Assembly: GCF_016908525.1 (NCBI RefSeq)
Contig: NZ_JAFBEB010000002.1
Span: 1-64,000 of the forward strand
Direction: 5' to 3'
Length of the DNA: 64,000 nucleotides
From: Brevibacillus fulvus
Lineage (GTDB): Bacteria > Bacillota > Bacilli > Brevibacillales > Brevibacillaceae
Position 1 is the first letter of the stretch. Each line of letters starts with the position of its first letter. Positions 1-8,706 of the stretch are shown here, piece by piece. Below the pieces are notes generated by a model, which ran no database searches, was not told where the DNA came from, and was given only the letters and a program-made list of their open reading frames with translations. Both the position numbers and the translations under genes were made by a program.

Positions 1-162
1 CCCTTGATTTTCTTTCATTTTGATAACAATTCTTCATGCAAGGGCTCCTTCGAATTTATCGCGTCTAATCAAGAAGTGAATTTTGCAAAAGGCTCAATCG
101 ATAAAAAGCAGGACAAAACCCGTTAAGCACGAATTAAGCCACTTTGACCAAGTCAGTATGGA

Positions 163-1518
163 TTGGGTGCAAGGGATTATAAACCCACAGCTTACAAGTT
201 GTATTGGAGTATAATTGAGCAGGGCGACTTAAAGGCGGATGAGCCGTTGCCCTCCATTCGTCAGCTTGCCGATTCGTTGCAAGTGAGCCGCAATACAACC
301 TTAATGGCATATGAGCAGCTGGTCGCGGAAGGGTATATTCGGGGAGAGGGCCGAAAAGGGTATTTTGTCAATGAGTTAGAACCGCTTTTCTATCCAGAGG
401 CGCGCAGTTCTGCGCATAACCAGCATACAGAAGCGGTACAGCCTGTTCGGATTGATTTCCGCGCGGATGTCGTCGATCAAGCGCATTTTCCGCTAAAGAC
501 GTGGCGGCGGATCTCCAATCAAGTCCTGACGGAAAAGGACAGCTTTCGCTACGGGGAACCGTTCGGCGAATTGTGCCTGCGCGAGCAAATCGCGGCATAT
601 CTCCTCCAGTCTCGCGGGGTGAGAACCGATCCAGAAGCGATCATTATCGGCAGCAGTACCCAACAAATGCTGGTCTATCTTGGGCTTGTTCTGAAACATG
701 AATTTTCCCGCATCATCGTGGAGGACCCTGGTTATGACGGCGCCAGGGAAGCTTTTCATTTGAACGGTTTTTCGCTGGAAACGTTGCCTGTTTATGAGAC
801 AGGGGCTGACTTTTCACAGTTGGAACAGCTGAATGCGCGACTCATTTATGTGGCGCCGTCCCATCACAGTCCATACGGGGTAAGCATGTCCATTCAACAA
901 AGGCATGCGCTGATCCATTGGGCAAACCGGATGCAAGGATATATTATCGAAGACGATTACGACAGTGAATTTCGCTATACCCAACAGCCATTTCCCGCGC
1001 TCGCTTCTATCGATGCGACGAGAGTGATTTATCTCGGCAATTTCTCCAAGTGCTTTCTTCCGGGAATTCGTCTCTGCTACATGGTGTTGCCCCAGCCGCT
1101 GCTAAACGGTTATAAACAGCGATTTGCCCAATTCGAGAGTGCGACCTCATTGCTTAGCCAATTCGCCATGGCAAAATTTATGGAAGAAGGGGAATGGAAT
1201 CGCCATATCAAACGCATGCGGCTAGTTTATAAGCGAAAAATGCAGCTGTTCGTTGTGGAATTAAGGAAGCATTTCCAGCGAGATCTATCAATCATCGGCG
1301 AGCAGTCCGGTTTGTACTTGCTGGTTAAAGCACATTGGGAGCGTACAGAAGAATGGCTGATTCAACAAGCTGCCAGCCACGGGGTGAAAGTCTATCCGAC
1401 CTCGCCGTTCTTCGTGAAAAACAAACCGGATCAAGCAATCATCAAACTAGGTTTCAGCAATTTGTCAATGGAGGAAATCCGGCTTGGGGTAAAGCTGCTA
1501 AAAAAGGCATGGTTGTAA
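163..1518 (+). CDS. MocR/PdxR-type GntR regulator with aminotransferase-like domain
   Basis: A PLP-dependent transcription regulator of the MocR subfamily. The N-terminal ~70 residues form a GntR winged helix (LPSIRQLADSLQVSRNT, then YEQLVAEGYI). The remaining ~350 residues are a fold-type-I aminotransferase-like domain with the segment IIEDDYDSEFRY and the PLP-lysine region YLGNFSKCFLPGIRL. Family members usually sense PLP or an amine and control nearby metabolic genes; the target here is unknown. The frame opens after a TGA at 145-147, and the earliest usable start is TTG at 163. The N-terminus is slightly shorter than usual, so the start is uncertain. An ATG at 158 is in another frame, which could mean a small indel near the start. 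Confidence 0.9.
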   Translation: MGARDYKPTAYKLYWSIIEQGDLKADEPLPSIRQLADSLQVSRNTTLMAYEQLVAEGYIRGEGRKGYFVNELEPLFYPEARSSAHNQHTEAVQPVRIDFRADVVDQAHFPLKTWRRISNQVLTEKDSFRYGEPFGELCLREQIAAYLLQSRGVRTDPEAIIIGSSTQQMLVYLGLVLKHEFSRIIVEDPGYDGAREAFHLNGFSLETLPVYETGADFSQLEQLNARLIYVAPSHHSPYGVSMSIQQRHALIHWANRMQGYIIEDDYDSEFRYTQQPFPALASIDATRVIYLGNFSKCFLPGIRLCYMVLPQPLLNGYKQRFAQFESATSLLSQFAMAKFMEEGEWNRHIKRMRLVYKRKMQLFVVELRKHFQRDLSIIGEQSGLYLLVKAHWERTEEWLIQQAASHGVKVYPTSPFFVKNKPDQAIIKLGFSNLSMEEIRLGVKLLKKAWL

Positions 1519-1631
1519 CCGGCATTAGCCCCCCTTCGACAGTCCGCAAAGAAATCTTATGGAGAGGTTTTCTCGCGTTGCAAGATTCGTGATCCCGTTA
1601 TCTGGATACGCAGCTTACAGGCAATACAAAA

Positions 1632-1674
1632 CGGCCATAGTTCCAGGGAGTTCTGGTCTAAGGCCGATTTTTTT
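1632..1674 (+). terminator. Intrinsic terminator after the MocR gene
   Basis: Stem CGGCC (1632-1636) pairs with GGCCG (1662-1666). An inner CCAG/CTGG pairing extends it, and seven T residues follow. Confidence 0.65.
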
Positions 1675-1699
1675 ATGTTCGAACTCACAAGCGGCGTAC

Positions 1700-2161
1700 C
1701 TACAACTTGCTTTTTCTCAAAAAATGCAGCTGCCACCGAAGAAAACAAAGCCCGAGTGGGTAAACCGGAACCGAATACAGCAAAGACCAGCCCTTAAAAG
1801 TTATGTAGTTCGTCTTTAACGATAACCACTCGACTAGAGATGAAAAGCCGGTGACTGGCAGTAAATACAACAAGAAAAGCGACAGGCGTTTGGGCATAAA
1901 GTTGAGAAATATAATCCCAAATGGCGGGCCAATCGTTGCCTGAAAAACCAGATCATGAAAGGTGATTTTTGACGTTCCTGTAAAATCATATAGATCAAAT
2001 AAATGTCCCAAGATTAGATCGATTGTTAAATTTACATACGCCATGACAAACCAGGTAATGTATACCTCTTGTTTGGACAACCGTTTCGGCATAAATATGA
2101 CGACGAGGATCGCGATTACGGAAATGATCAAAGCGAATAACAGATAAACCACCTCGTCCAT
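1700..2161 (-). CDS. CBO0543-like integral membrane protein
   Basis: A small membrane protein of about 153 residues with four or five hydrophobic segments. It carries the phrase MPKRLS twice: near residue 24, just after the first membrane helix (MPKRLSKQEVYITWF), and again mid-protein. Composition and the MPKRLSKQE motif resemble the CBO0543 family of Bacillales membrane proteins, whose function is unknown. The frame extends 16 codons further upstream, but the ATG at 2161 directly precedes the first membrane helix and is the more natural start; its ribosome binding site is weak. It is divergent from the next gene, with about 140 bases between them. Confidence 0.65.
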   Translation of the reverse strand: MDEVVYLLFALIISVIAILVVIFMPKRLSKQEVYITWFVMAYVNLTIDLILGHLFDLYDFTGTSKITFHDLVFQATIGPPFGIIFLNFMPKRLSLFLLYLLPVTGFSSLVEWLSLKTNYITFKGWSLLYSVPVYPLGLCFLRWQLHFLRKSKL

Positions 2162-2303
2162 ATGATTGCCTATTGAAAACTGTGTAATACAGTGGAAGGG
2201 AGCAAGCAAAACAAGCGAAGCGCATGTCGTGAAAGTGAGCGGATAATGCAGGAAAGTGTTGGGGAAATTAGGAAGGAGATCAAGCTGCAGGAGAAAATCT
2301 TCA

Positions 2304-3560
2304 ATGCCACATCAAAAGTTCCAGTCAGCTAACATCAAACCTCGCTATTCCAAAGGGAAAATATCGTCTTTCGGGATTAATTCTGTATATCCGCGCCCCC
2401 CATGGGTTACGGCTTGGTGGTCCGCTTGTTTTCCGGGGTTTGGCCACATGTATATCGGGAAGTACCTGCATGGTTTTATTCTGATTCTGTGGGAACTTGT
2501 CGTCAATAATTTGGCCAATCTAAACTTGGGGATTGCTTTATCGTTTCATGGCAGATTCGCGGAGGCAAAGGCGCAAATCAACCAGGACTGGGCGCTGCTA
2601 TATATTGCGGTCTATGTATATTGCATCTGGGACAGTTATCGCTGCGCAGTAGAGATCAAAAAGAATCACCTGCTCGCTGAAATCGAAGATGCGCCTGTCA
2701 AACCTTCAGATATCAGCTTTTTAGACATTGTTACGCTTGATAAAAAAAATTCCTGGGTCGGTATGCTCTGGTCCGCTTTTTCACCGGGTTTGGGCCAATT
2801 ATATGGAGGCAGCACGGTTGTGGGCACATTCGTTTTGGCATGGTGGATCGCGATTTGCTATAAGGCTGTGGCAGTTCGTACCTTGCTCTATTCGTTCCTT
2901 GGGGATTTTAAAAGCGCAACGGCAATTGTCGACTGGCAGTGGTTTCTTTTTCTGCCTTCGATGTACTGTTTTGCGGTTTACCAGGCTTATGTATCGGTCA
3001 CGGAAAACAACACTTTATACGATATTGAACAGATTCGTTTTCTTAGAGTGAGGGCTGAAAACTTGGGACACCGAAACGCAATCGAAACCAATACTGTACA
3101 AATCCTCGCCACATTCGATCATTCACCTTTTGTCGAGATGGCGATCCATGACATAGAGAAACTGGGAGTGCCAGCGCAGAATATTGTTGCACTGCCTCTG
3201 GAGAATCTGGACTCGCAAATCCATATCATTGACACGATTCATCGGGTAGACGGCAGAAGCATCCTGGATGGAGCGATGATGGGCGGAACTATATTTGCGG
3301 TTTTGGGAGCGATCTACGGCTTCGTTTTGTACTGGGGCCCCATCATCTGGGGGTTGATTGGTTTGGCAGGAGGTTTCCTATTGGGGTTGATCATCGAAAT
3401 AGCGCTGAAAAAAAGGAAAAAACTGCGCATATTCACGAGCCGTCGCAGTGAGGTCATTATCGAGGTAACCTGCCAAGCTTCTCTTCAAAACCAGCTGATT
3501 GCTGTTTTGAAATCACGCAATGCAGACGGCTTCGTGATTATGCCCCAACGACCGTCATAA
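2304..3560 (+). CDS. Duplicated TM2-like membrane protein with a YflT/DUF1269-like C-terminus
   Basis: An unrecognised membrane protein of about 418 residues. The N-terminal half has two copies of a TM2/NINE-like unit: W.A.FPGFGHMYIGKYLHGF and, ~140 residues later, WSAFSPGLGQLYGGSTVVGTF. Each is followed by further hydrophobic helices. The C-terminal ~150 residues begin with an ATFDHSPFVEMAIHDIEKLG module, then a glycine-rich double-membrane hairpin and a basic stretch. That arrangement recalls stress proteins with YflT or DUF1269 modules. The ATG at 2304 is preceded by AGGAG with a 10-base gap, so it is preferred over the in-frame GTG at 2256. It is followed by the P450 gene on the same strand. 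Function cannot be assigned. Confidence 0.7.
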   Translation: MPHQKFQSANIKPRYSKGKISSFGINSVYPRPPWVTAWWSACFPGFGHMYIGKYLHGFILILWELVVNNLANLNLGIALSFHGRFAEAKAQINQDWALLYIAVYVYCIWDSYRCAVEIKKNHLLAEIEDAPVKPSDISFLDIVTLDKKNSWVGMLWSAFSPGLGQLYGGSTVVGTFVLAWWIAICYKAVAVRTLLYSFLGDFKSATAIVDWQWFLFLPSMYCFAVYQAYVSVTENNTLYDIEQIRFLRVRAENLGHRNAIETNTVQILATFDHSPFVEMAIHDIEKLGVPAQNIVALPLENLDSQIHIIDTIHRVDGRSILDGAMMGGTIFAVLGAIYGFVLYWGPIIWGLIGLAGGFLLGLIIEIALKKRKKLRIFTSRRSEVIIEVTCQASLQNQLIAVLKSRNADGFVIMPQRPS

Positions 3561-3613
3561 GGTGACTTCTGAATGGATCAGGAGTGAAAATAGAGACTGG
3601 AGATGAAGTGAAC

Positions 3614-4828
3614 ATGGAACGACAAGTACGATCTGGGATCATGACGCCTGTCAGAGGTTTGATGACCCGGGAAGAACGGCTCAATCCCTTTCCTTTTTTC
3701 CGACACATGCGTGAGACTTCCCCTGTGCGCTATGATCATGACCGCGATTCATGGGATGTCTTCCGGTATGAAGATGTCTACCGTGTGCTGTCCGATCATG
3801 AGACGTTTTCATCGAACCGCGATGCCCTTCATCCGGGTAAGGCGGAAAGCGCCAGCCTGATCGACATGGACCCGCCGCAACATACAAAATACCGCAATAT
3901 AGTCAGCCGCGCTTTTACCCCGAAACGTGTGGCAGATTTGGCGCCGCGGATTGAGCAGATAACCGCTGAATTGCTGGACAAGATTGCCGGCAAGGGAGAA
4001 GCCCAGCTAATCAAAGATGTGGCCGGCCCGCTTCCCGTCATCGTCATCGCAGAAATTCTCGGCATTCCGGCAAAAGATCGTCATTTGTTCAAAGAGTGGT
4101 CGGACAAACTGGTCGAGTCGGCCGCTGTGCAAAACACGGAAGCGGATCAAGCTTTGATGATGGAAAAAAACCGTGTGAGTCAAGAGCTTTACGCCTATTT
4201 CACAGAGCAACTCGCCGCGCGCCGCGCCAACCCTGGCGATGATCTGCTAAGCGTTTTGCTCGCTGCGGAAGTGGAAGGGGAGCGATTGAATGAACAGCAG
4301 CTGCTGTCGTTTTGCCTGCTGTTGCTGGTAGCGGGCAACGAAACGACCACCAATCTGATCACCAACGCGATCCGTGCCTTTGCGGAGCAGCCAGAGCTGC
4401 AAACGAGACTGCGCGAAAATCCTGGCCTGATGCCGGGCGCGGTGGAAGAAGCGTTGCGCTATTATTCGCCTGTCGCCTCGATTCCCAGCCGTTTTGCCAC
4501 GAAAGAAGCGGAACTGGGCGGGCAACTGATCAAAAAAGGCGACCAAGTCGTCGCATGGGTTGGTTCCGCAAATCGCGATGAAGCGAAGTTCCCCCATCCT
4601 GATCAATTCATTGTTGACCGCAAACCGAACAACCATCTGGCATTTGGCTGGGGCCCTCACTTCTGTCTTGGAGCGCCGCTTGCTCGCCTGGAGGGCCAAA
4701 TCGCTTTGCAAGCGATCCTCAAGCGTCTGGCAAACATTCGCCTTCAGGCGGGCAGCGAATTGCAGCCGGTCACCTCGACCGTGGTCTTTGCGGTGCAAGA
4801 ATTGCCTATCGCATTCGAGACAATCTAA
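3614..4828 (+). CDS. Cytochrome P450 (bacterial soluble class)
   Basis: A 404-residue soluble P450 monooxygenase of the CYP107/CYP109-like bacterial class. Diagnostic elements are all present: I-helix oxygen-activation motif AGNETT, K-helix ExxR (EALR), and the haem loop FGWGPHFCLGAPLAR with the haem-ligating cysteine at about residue 351. The protein should hydroxylate a small hydrophobic substrate using electrons from a ferredoxin or flavodoxin. No redox partner gene is next to it, so it probably borrows one. The ATG at 3614 has GGAG 11 bases upstream; an in-frame GTG at 3584 would add ten residues but sits right on its Shine-Dalgarno. A strong terminator follows. Confidence 0.95.
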   Translation: MERQVRSGIMTPVRGLMTREERLNPFPFFRHMRETSPVRYDHDRDSWDVFRYEDVYRVLSDHETFSSNRDALHPGKAESASLIDMDPPQHTKYRNIVSRAFTPKRVADLAPRIEQITAELLDKIAGKGEAQLIKDVAGPLPVIVIAEILGIPAKDRHLFKEWSDKLVESAAVQNTEADQALMMEKNRVSQELYAYFTEQLAARRANPGDDLLSVLLAAEVEGERLNEQQLLSFCLLLLVAGNETTTNLITNAIRAFAEQPELQTRLRENPGLMPGAVEEALRYYSPVASIPSRFATKEAELGGQLIKKGDQVVAWVGSANRDEAKFPHPDQFIVDRKPNNHLAFGWGPHFCLGAPLARLEGQIALQAILKRLANIRLQAGSELQPVTSTVVFAVQELPIAFETI

Positions 4829-4925
4829 GCGAGCAGTATCGTTCCTCAACAAAACAATCGCGCGCTGGGGGCAAAGCCGGGAAAGTACCGTCCAGTGCTT
4901 CTTTCGGAATCAATTGCCAGCCAAG

Positions 4926-4963
4926 AACGCCTCCGTTCGTTGAAAAACGGAGGCGTTTCTTTC
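4926..4963 (+). terminator. Intrinsic terminator after the P450 gene
   Basis: Twelve-base perfect stem AACGCCTCCGTT (4926-4937) / AACGGAGGCGTT (4946-4957), followed by TCTTTC. Confidence 0.85.
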
Positions 4964-5001
4964 GTCGTCGTTATTCTTGCGGTAGTTGCAAAACTTCAGA
5001 T

Positions 5002-6120
5002 TCAAATCTGCTTGCCAATCGCAAACCAGGCGATCAGGCGCTGATTGATTTGTTCTTCGCTAAGGTCTGCAAACAGCTGTGCCTCTGTCACCATGTCATA
5101 CAGGCGTTCCATCGGTTCCCGTCCGTCCGCCTTTTTGGCTTTGGCGTCGTTTTTGAGCAGTTGCCATGTCTCAGTGACAAAGGCGCGGCGGTCGATTTCC
5201 TGCTTGCGGAAGAAGAAGACAAGACGTTCGACATCCTCCAGGAAATCCCGGCCAAAACGGCTCTCCAGATCGCCGCGAAGCAAAGCGATTTCCGCTTCGT
5301 ACATCGGCCGTTCCTTGCCCTTTTCCTTGCCGATCCACGGTGTTTCCAAAATCAGCGGCAAGTGGCGGATTTTCTCGTGATTGACGATGTACTGCATCGC
5401 GTCATAGCCGATCATCCCGGCACCGATCGGAGCGTGGCGGTCTTTTCGCGTGCCCAGCAAGCTTTTGCTGTCGTTGAGGTGAACAACCGCCAGTCGATCC
5501 AGTCCGATGATGCGGTCGAACTGTTCGATGACCCCGTCAAAATCGTTGACAATATCGTAGCCGGCATCGTGGATATGGCAAGTATCCATGCAGACGACCA
5601 GCCGGCGGTTGTCTTCCACTTTTTCCATGATCGCGGCGATTTCCTCGAAGCTGCGCCCGACTTCCGAGCCTTTGCCGGCCATTGTCTCCAGAGCAATATT
5701 CACATTGGTGTCTTTTACTCCATGTAACACTTCGTTCAACCCTTCGGCGATCCGGTTGATGCCGTATTCCGCATCTTTGTCGGTAAAGGCGCCTGGGTGC
5801 AGCACGATGTTTTTGACCCCGATATAGTCGGTGCGACGAATTTCCTCCTGCAAAAATCGGACAGCCAGTTCGTATGTATCGTCCTTGTAGGAGCCAAGAT
5901 TGATGATGTATGGCGCATGCACGACGATCTCGACGATGCCGTGCTTGTCCATCAACGCTTTGCCTTCCTCGATAAATTGGTCTTCAATCGGTTTGCGCCG
6001 CGTATTTTGCGGAGCTCCCGTATAAATCATCATCGCGCTTGAGCCGTAAGTAGCGGCTTCCTCAGCTGCGTTGAGCAGTCCTTTGCCGGAAAAAGATACG
6101 TGTGATCCAATTTTCAGCAT
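5002..6120 (-). CDS. nfo: Endonuclease IV (AP endonuclease) with C-terminal extension
   Basis: A zinc-dependent apurinic/apyrimidinic endonuclease for base excision repair. It starts [14 protein letters not shown] and shows the metal-ligand motifs of the family in order: [43 protein letters not shown] and ILETPW. The TIM-barrel core ends near residue 280, the usual length. The protein then continues for ~90 charged residues ([16 protein letters not shown] and on to the end) that are not part of the catalytic fold. The start ATG at 6120 follows AGGAGG. It is monocistronic and convergent with the P450 gene. Confidence 0.95.
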   Translation of the reverse strand: MLKIGSHVSFSGKGLLNAAEEAATYGSSAMMIYTGAPQNTRRKPIEDQFIEEGKALMDKHGIVEIVVHAPYIINLGSYKDDTYELAVRFLQEEIRRTDYIGVKNIVLHPGAFTDKDAEYGINRIAEGLNEVLHGVKDTNVNIALETMAGKGSEVGRSFEEIAAIMEKVEDNRRLVVCMDTCHIHDAGYDIVNDFDGVIEQFDRIIGLDRLAVVHLNDSKSLLGTRKDRHAPIGAGMIGYDAMQYIVNHEKIRHLPLILETPWIGKEKGKERPMYEAEIALLRGDLESRFGRDFLEDVERLVFFFRKQEIDRRAFVTETWQLLKNDAKAKKADGREPMERLYDMVTEAQLFADLSEEQINQRLIAWFAIGKQI

Positions 6121-6500
6121 GGGGCGTTGACCTCCTTGTTTTCCACGTTCCTTCTATAATGAAGCTTGCCGGAGGGAATTTCAAGAGCCGGCAGTGATAC
6201 CATATCCGACGATGCGGTAGGTATGTTCTTCTTGTGATCTTTATAGATCGTGCGGGCAAAGCGAGGGGATCAGCCAAATCTCCTAGATCCATGTTCTCAC
6301 TTCCTTAGATTTCCGCTATATGCCATTTTCTGTTTATTCCAATCATAAAATGCTTCATTAGCAAAAATAAACCACCCATTAGGTGTCTGGAGAAATTAAA
6401 TACAGTCAACCGGCAGGGAGACGGCAACCAAACTCCGCGTTAATGAGTCGAGCGCATGAACCAACGCTGGCCTTGTCCTCAACTTCCTGTCTTCAACCGC
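6121..6500. other. Intergenic region between nfo and the glpD leader
   Basis: Divergent promoter region of about 380 bases. No coding sequence is convincing on either strand. The AT-rich stretch at about 6300-6400 probably carries the glpD promoter, but I could not pick a clear -35/-10 pair. Confidence 0.4.
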
Positions 6501-6536
6501 AACCACAAAATGCTCTTTTCCATTGGGGTTCTTTTT
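6501..6536 (+). promoter_or_regulatory. Terminator-like hairpin in the glpD leader
   Basis: AACCACAAAATG (6501-6512) can pair imperfectly with CATTGGGGTT (6521-6530), followed by CTTTTTG. A terminator hairpin ahead of glpD is how B. subtilis glpD is controlled, with GlpP and glycerol-3-phosphate acting by antitermination. Equivalent control here is inference. Confidence 0.4.
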
Positions 6537-6578
6537 GTCTGTTGGCAACAAACTGAGCTTGAAGGTGGAGAAGCAATT

Positions 6579-8264
6579 ATGAGTGTGAGACGATTATTTT
6601 CGGCGCGCAATCGCGCGCAAGTGTTTACGGAGATGAAAACGCAACAACTCGATTTGCTGGTGATCGGCGGCGGCATTACCGGGGCTGGCATCGCGCTCGA
6701 CGCCAGTTTGCGCGGTTTGTCGGTCGGCCTGGTCGAACGCAACGATTTCGGATCGGGGACGAGCAGCCGCTCAACCAAGCTGATTCACGGCGGCTTGCGC
6801 TATTTAAAGCAGGGGGATGTCAAACTGGTTCCGGAGGTTGGCCGCGAGCGGGCGATCCTGTATCAAAATGCGCCGCACCTCGTCATCGCAGCCCCGATGC
6901 TGCTGCCGATCTATCGCGGCGGAACTTACGGCTATCTGGCCACTTCAATTGGCCTGTACGTTTATGACTGGCTGGCCGGCGTCAAACGGGCAGAGCGGAG
7001 AAAAATGCTTGGAACGCAGGAAACGCTGCAGCGGGAACCGTTGCTTAAAAAGGCAGGGCTGAAAGGTTCCGGTTATTATTACGAGTACCGCACAGACGAT
7101 GCGCGGCTGACGCTCGATATTATGAAGACGGCCTGGAATCAGGGGGCGCAGATCGTCAACTACGCGCAGATGGAAAGCTTTCTGTATCAGGGCAACAAGG
7201 TCGTGGGCATTACGGTCACGGATCGGCTGTCCGGCGAAGTCCACGAATTATACGCCAGGCATATCGTCAATGCGGCCGGCCCGTGGGTCGATGGAATTCG
7301 CGCGAAAGACGGTTCGCTCCAAGGAAAACGGCTGTTTTTAACCAAAGGTGTGCATCTCGTCGTCGCCAGGGAGAAACTGCCGGTAAAACAGTCCGCTTAT
7401 TTCGATACGCCGGATGGCCGGATGGTTTTTGTCATTCCGCGCGGCTCGGTGACGTATCTGGGCACGACCGACACTGCCTACAAGCTGGATATCGATCAGC
7501 CTCGCACCACCCAAGAGGATCGCGACTACTTGCTGCGTGCGGTGAACGCGATGTTTCCGGAAGCAAAACTCGCTCCGGCGGACGTATTGTCTCACTGGGC
7601 CGGCCTGCGTCCGCTCATCTATGAAGAAGGCAAGGGACCTTCCGAGCTGTCGCGAAAAGATGAAATGTTTATCTCCGCTTCCGGCTTGATCACGATCGCG
7701 GGCGGCAAGCTGACCGGCTTTCGCAAAATGGCGGAAAAAGTCGTCAATCTGGTGGCGGCTCAATTGGCGCCAAAAACAGGCCAGCGCGCCAAAGGCTGCA
7801 TGACCGACCAGATCGTCATCAGCGGCGGGGAGCGGCTGGGACATGTCGCTTATGAGGATTGCAAGCGAGATCTGCTGAAGCGAGGGCTGGCGTTGGGCGT
7901 AGATGAGGAAACCGCCCGCGAGTGGATCGAAACGTACGGGACGAACACGCTGAAAATTTATGAACGTCTAAAGGTTAGACAGGCAGGCAGTCAGCCGGTG
8001 GCGGCGGAGCAGTTGCTGCGGGCACAGCTACTTTATTCCATTGAGGAAGAGATGACAGTCAGCGCGGCGGATTTTCTCCGGCTGCGAACAGGCTGGACGT
8101 ATTTCCAGGTGAATAAGGCAAAAGCGAAAATGGACGACGTCATCCGGCTGATGGCGGATTTGCTTGGCTGGAACAAATCCGAGATCGAGCGGCAGCGGAC
8201 CGAGGCGCAAAACTTGCTGGCGATGATCTATCAGCTGCCGGCGAGTGAGCAAGAGATCGGTTGA
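6579..8264 (+). CDS. glpD: Aerobic glycerol-3-phosphate dehydrogenase
   Basis: FAD-dependent, membrane-associated glycerol-3-phosphate dehydrogenase of 561 residues. It oxidises sn-glycerol-3-phosphate to dihydroxyacetone phosphate and passes electrons to the quinone pool. The N-terminus has the dinucleotide motif VIGGGITGAGIALDA, then GTSSRSTKLIHGGLRYL, both typical of GlpD/GlpA. The C-terminal accessory domain (EEEMTVSAADFLRLRTGW) is also present. The frame is open 41 codons further upstream, but the ATG at 6579 has GGTGGAG eight bases before it and begins MSVRRLFSARNR, as expected. No glpF or glpK is adjacent. A terminator follows. Confidence 0.95.
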   Translation: MSVRRLFSARNRAQVFTEMKTQQLDLLVIGGGITGAGIALDASLRGLSVGLVERNDFGSGTSSRSTKLIHGGLRYLKQGDVKLVPEVGRERAILYQNAPHLVIAAPMLLPIYRGGTYGYLATSIGLYVYDWLAGVKRAERRKMLGTQETLQREPLLKKAGLKGSGYYYEYRTDDARLTLDIMKTAWNQGAQIVNYAQMESFLYQGNKVVGITVTDRLSGEVHELYARHIVNAAGPWVDGIRAKDGSLQGKRLFLTKGVHLVVAREKLPVKQSAYFDTPDGRMVFVIPRGSVTYLGTTDTAYKLDIDQPRTTQEDRDYLLRAVNAMFPEAKLAPADVLSHWAGLRPLIYEEGKGPSELSRKDEMFISASGLITIAGGKLTGFRKMAEKVVNLVAAQLAPKTGQRAKGCMTDQIVISGGERLGHVAYEDCKRDLLKRGLALGVDEETAREWIETYGTNTLKIYERLKVRQAGSQPVAAEQLLRAQLLYSIEEEMTVSAADFLRLRTGWTYFQVNKAKAKMDDVIRLMADLLGWNKSEIERQRTEAQNLLAMIYQLPASEQEIG

Positions 8265-8706
8265 GGGGATTTTTTGGTTTCCGGGCAAGACAATTGTCTG
8301 GACGGACATGAGATCATTGTTCGAAAACAAGCCTGGTAATTTTGGCGTATCGCATGAGAAAGAGGACTGAAAAAACAACTCGGAAGCAAGCCTGGTTGAT
8401 CCCTGGGCCGCCTTCGAGTTGTTTTTCTTTTAAGCAAATTCTGAAAACAGGTTTAACTATGCCTCAAACCGGCTATAGTTATGGTAATATGCCTCAGTTT
8501 AAAGCATCACCGCAAAATGAATCGGAGAAATGTCCATTTTATGTATAAAATGACAATCATTCTGACGATAACATGAATGGAGTATAGGACAAAGCTTGTA
8601 GTGCGAAAATCCAATGGCAAATCGGGCAAGGATTGCCGCATTCTTATTTTCAAATAGCAAATGAGCATGGGAAAAAAACGATCATTCTTCAATCGGAGGA
8701 AGCCGC
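8265..8706. other. Intergenic region between glpD and a chemoreceptor gene
   Basis: About 440 bases with no credible gene. It contains the glpD terminator (8374-8430) and presumably the promoter of the downstream chemoreceptor. ATGCCTCA occurs twice about 30 bases apart near 8460 and 8490, and AACTAT/ATAGTT form a small dyad; I assign no function. Confidence 0.4.
8374..8430 (+). terminator. Intrinsic terminator after glpD
   Basis: AACAACTCGGAAG (8374-8386) pairs with CTTCGAGTTGTT (8412-8423), with an internal CCTGG/CCCTGG region and a TTTTTC tail. Confidence 0.7.

Noticed and set aside
4247-4852. 201-codon minus-strand open frame opposite the P450 gene
   Set aside because: It lies fully antisense to a strongly conserved gene and shows no motif; a frame shadow.
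5050-5727. 225-codon plus-strand open frame opposite nfo
   Set aside because: Antisense shadow of the endonuclease IV gene with no recognisable features.
8455-8500. Twofold ATGCCTCA and AACTAT/ATAGTT dyad upstream of the chemoreceptor gene as an operator or SigD promoter
   Set aside because: Short, could arise by chance, and no SigD -35/-10 pair with correct spacing was found.
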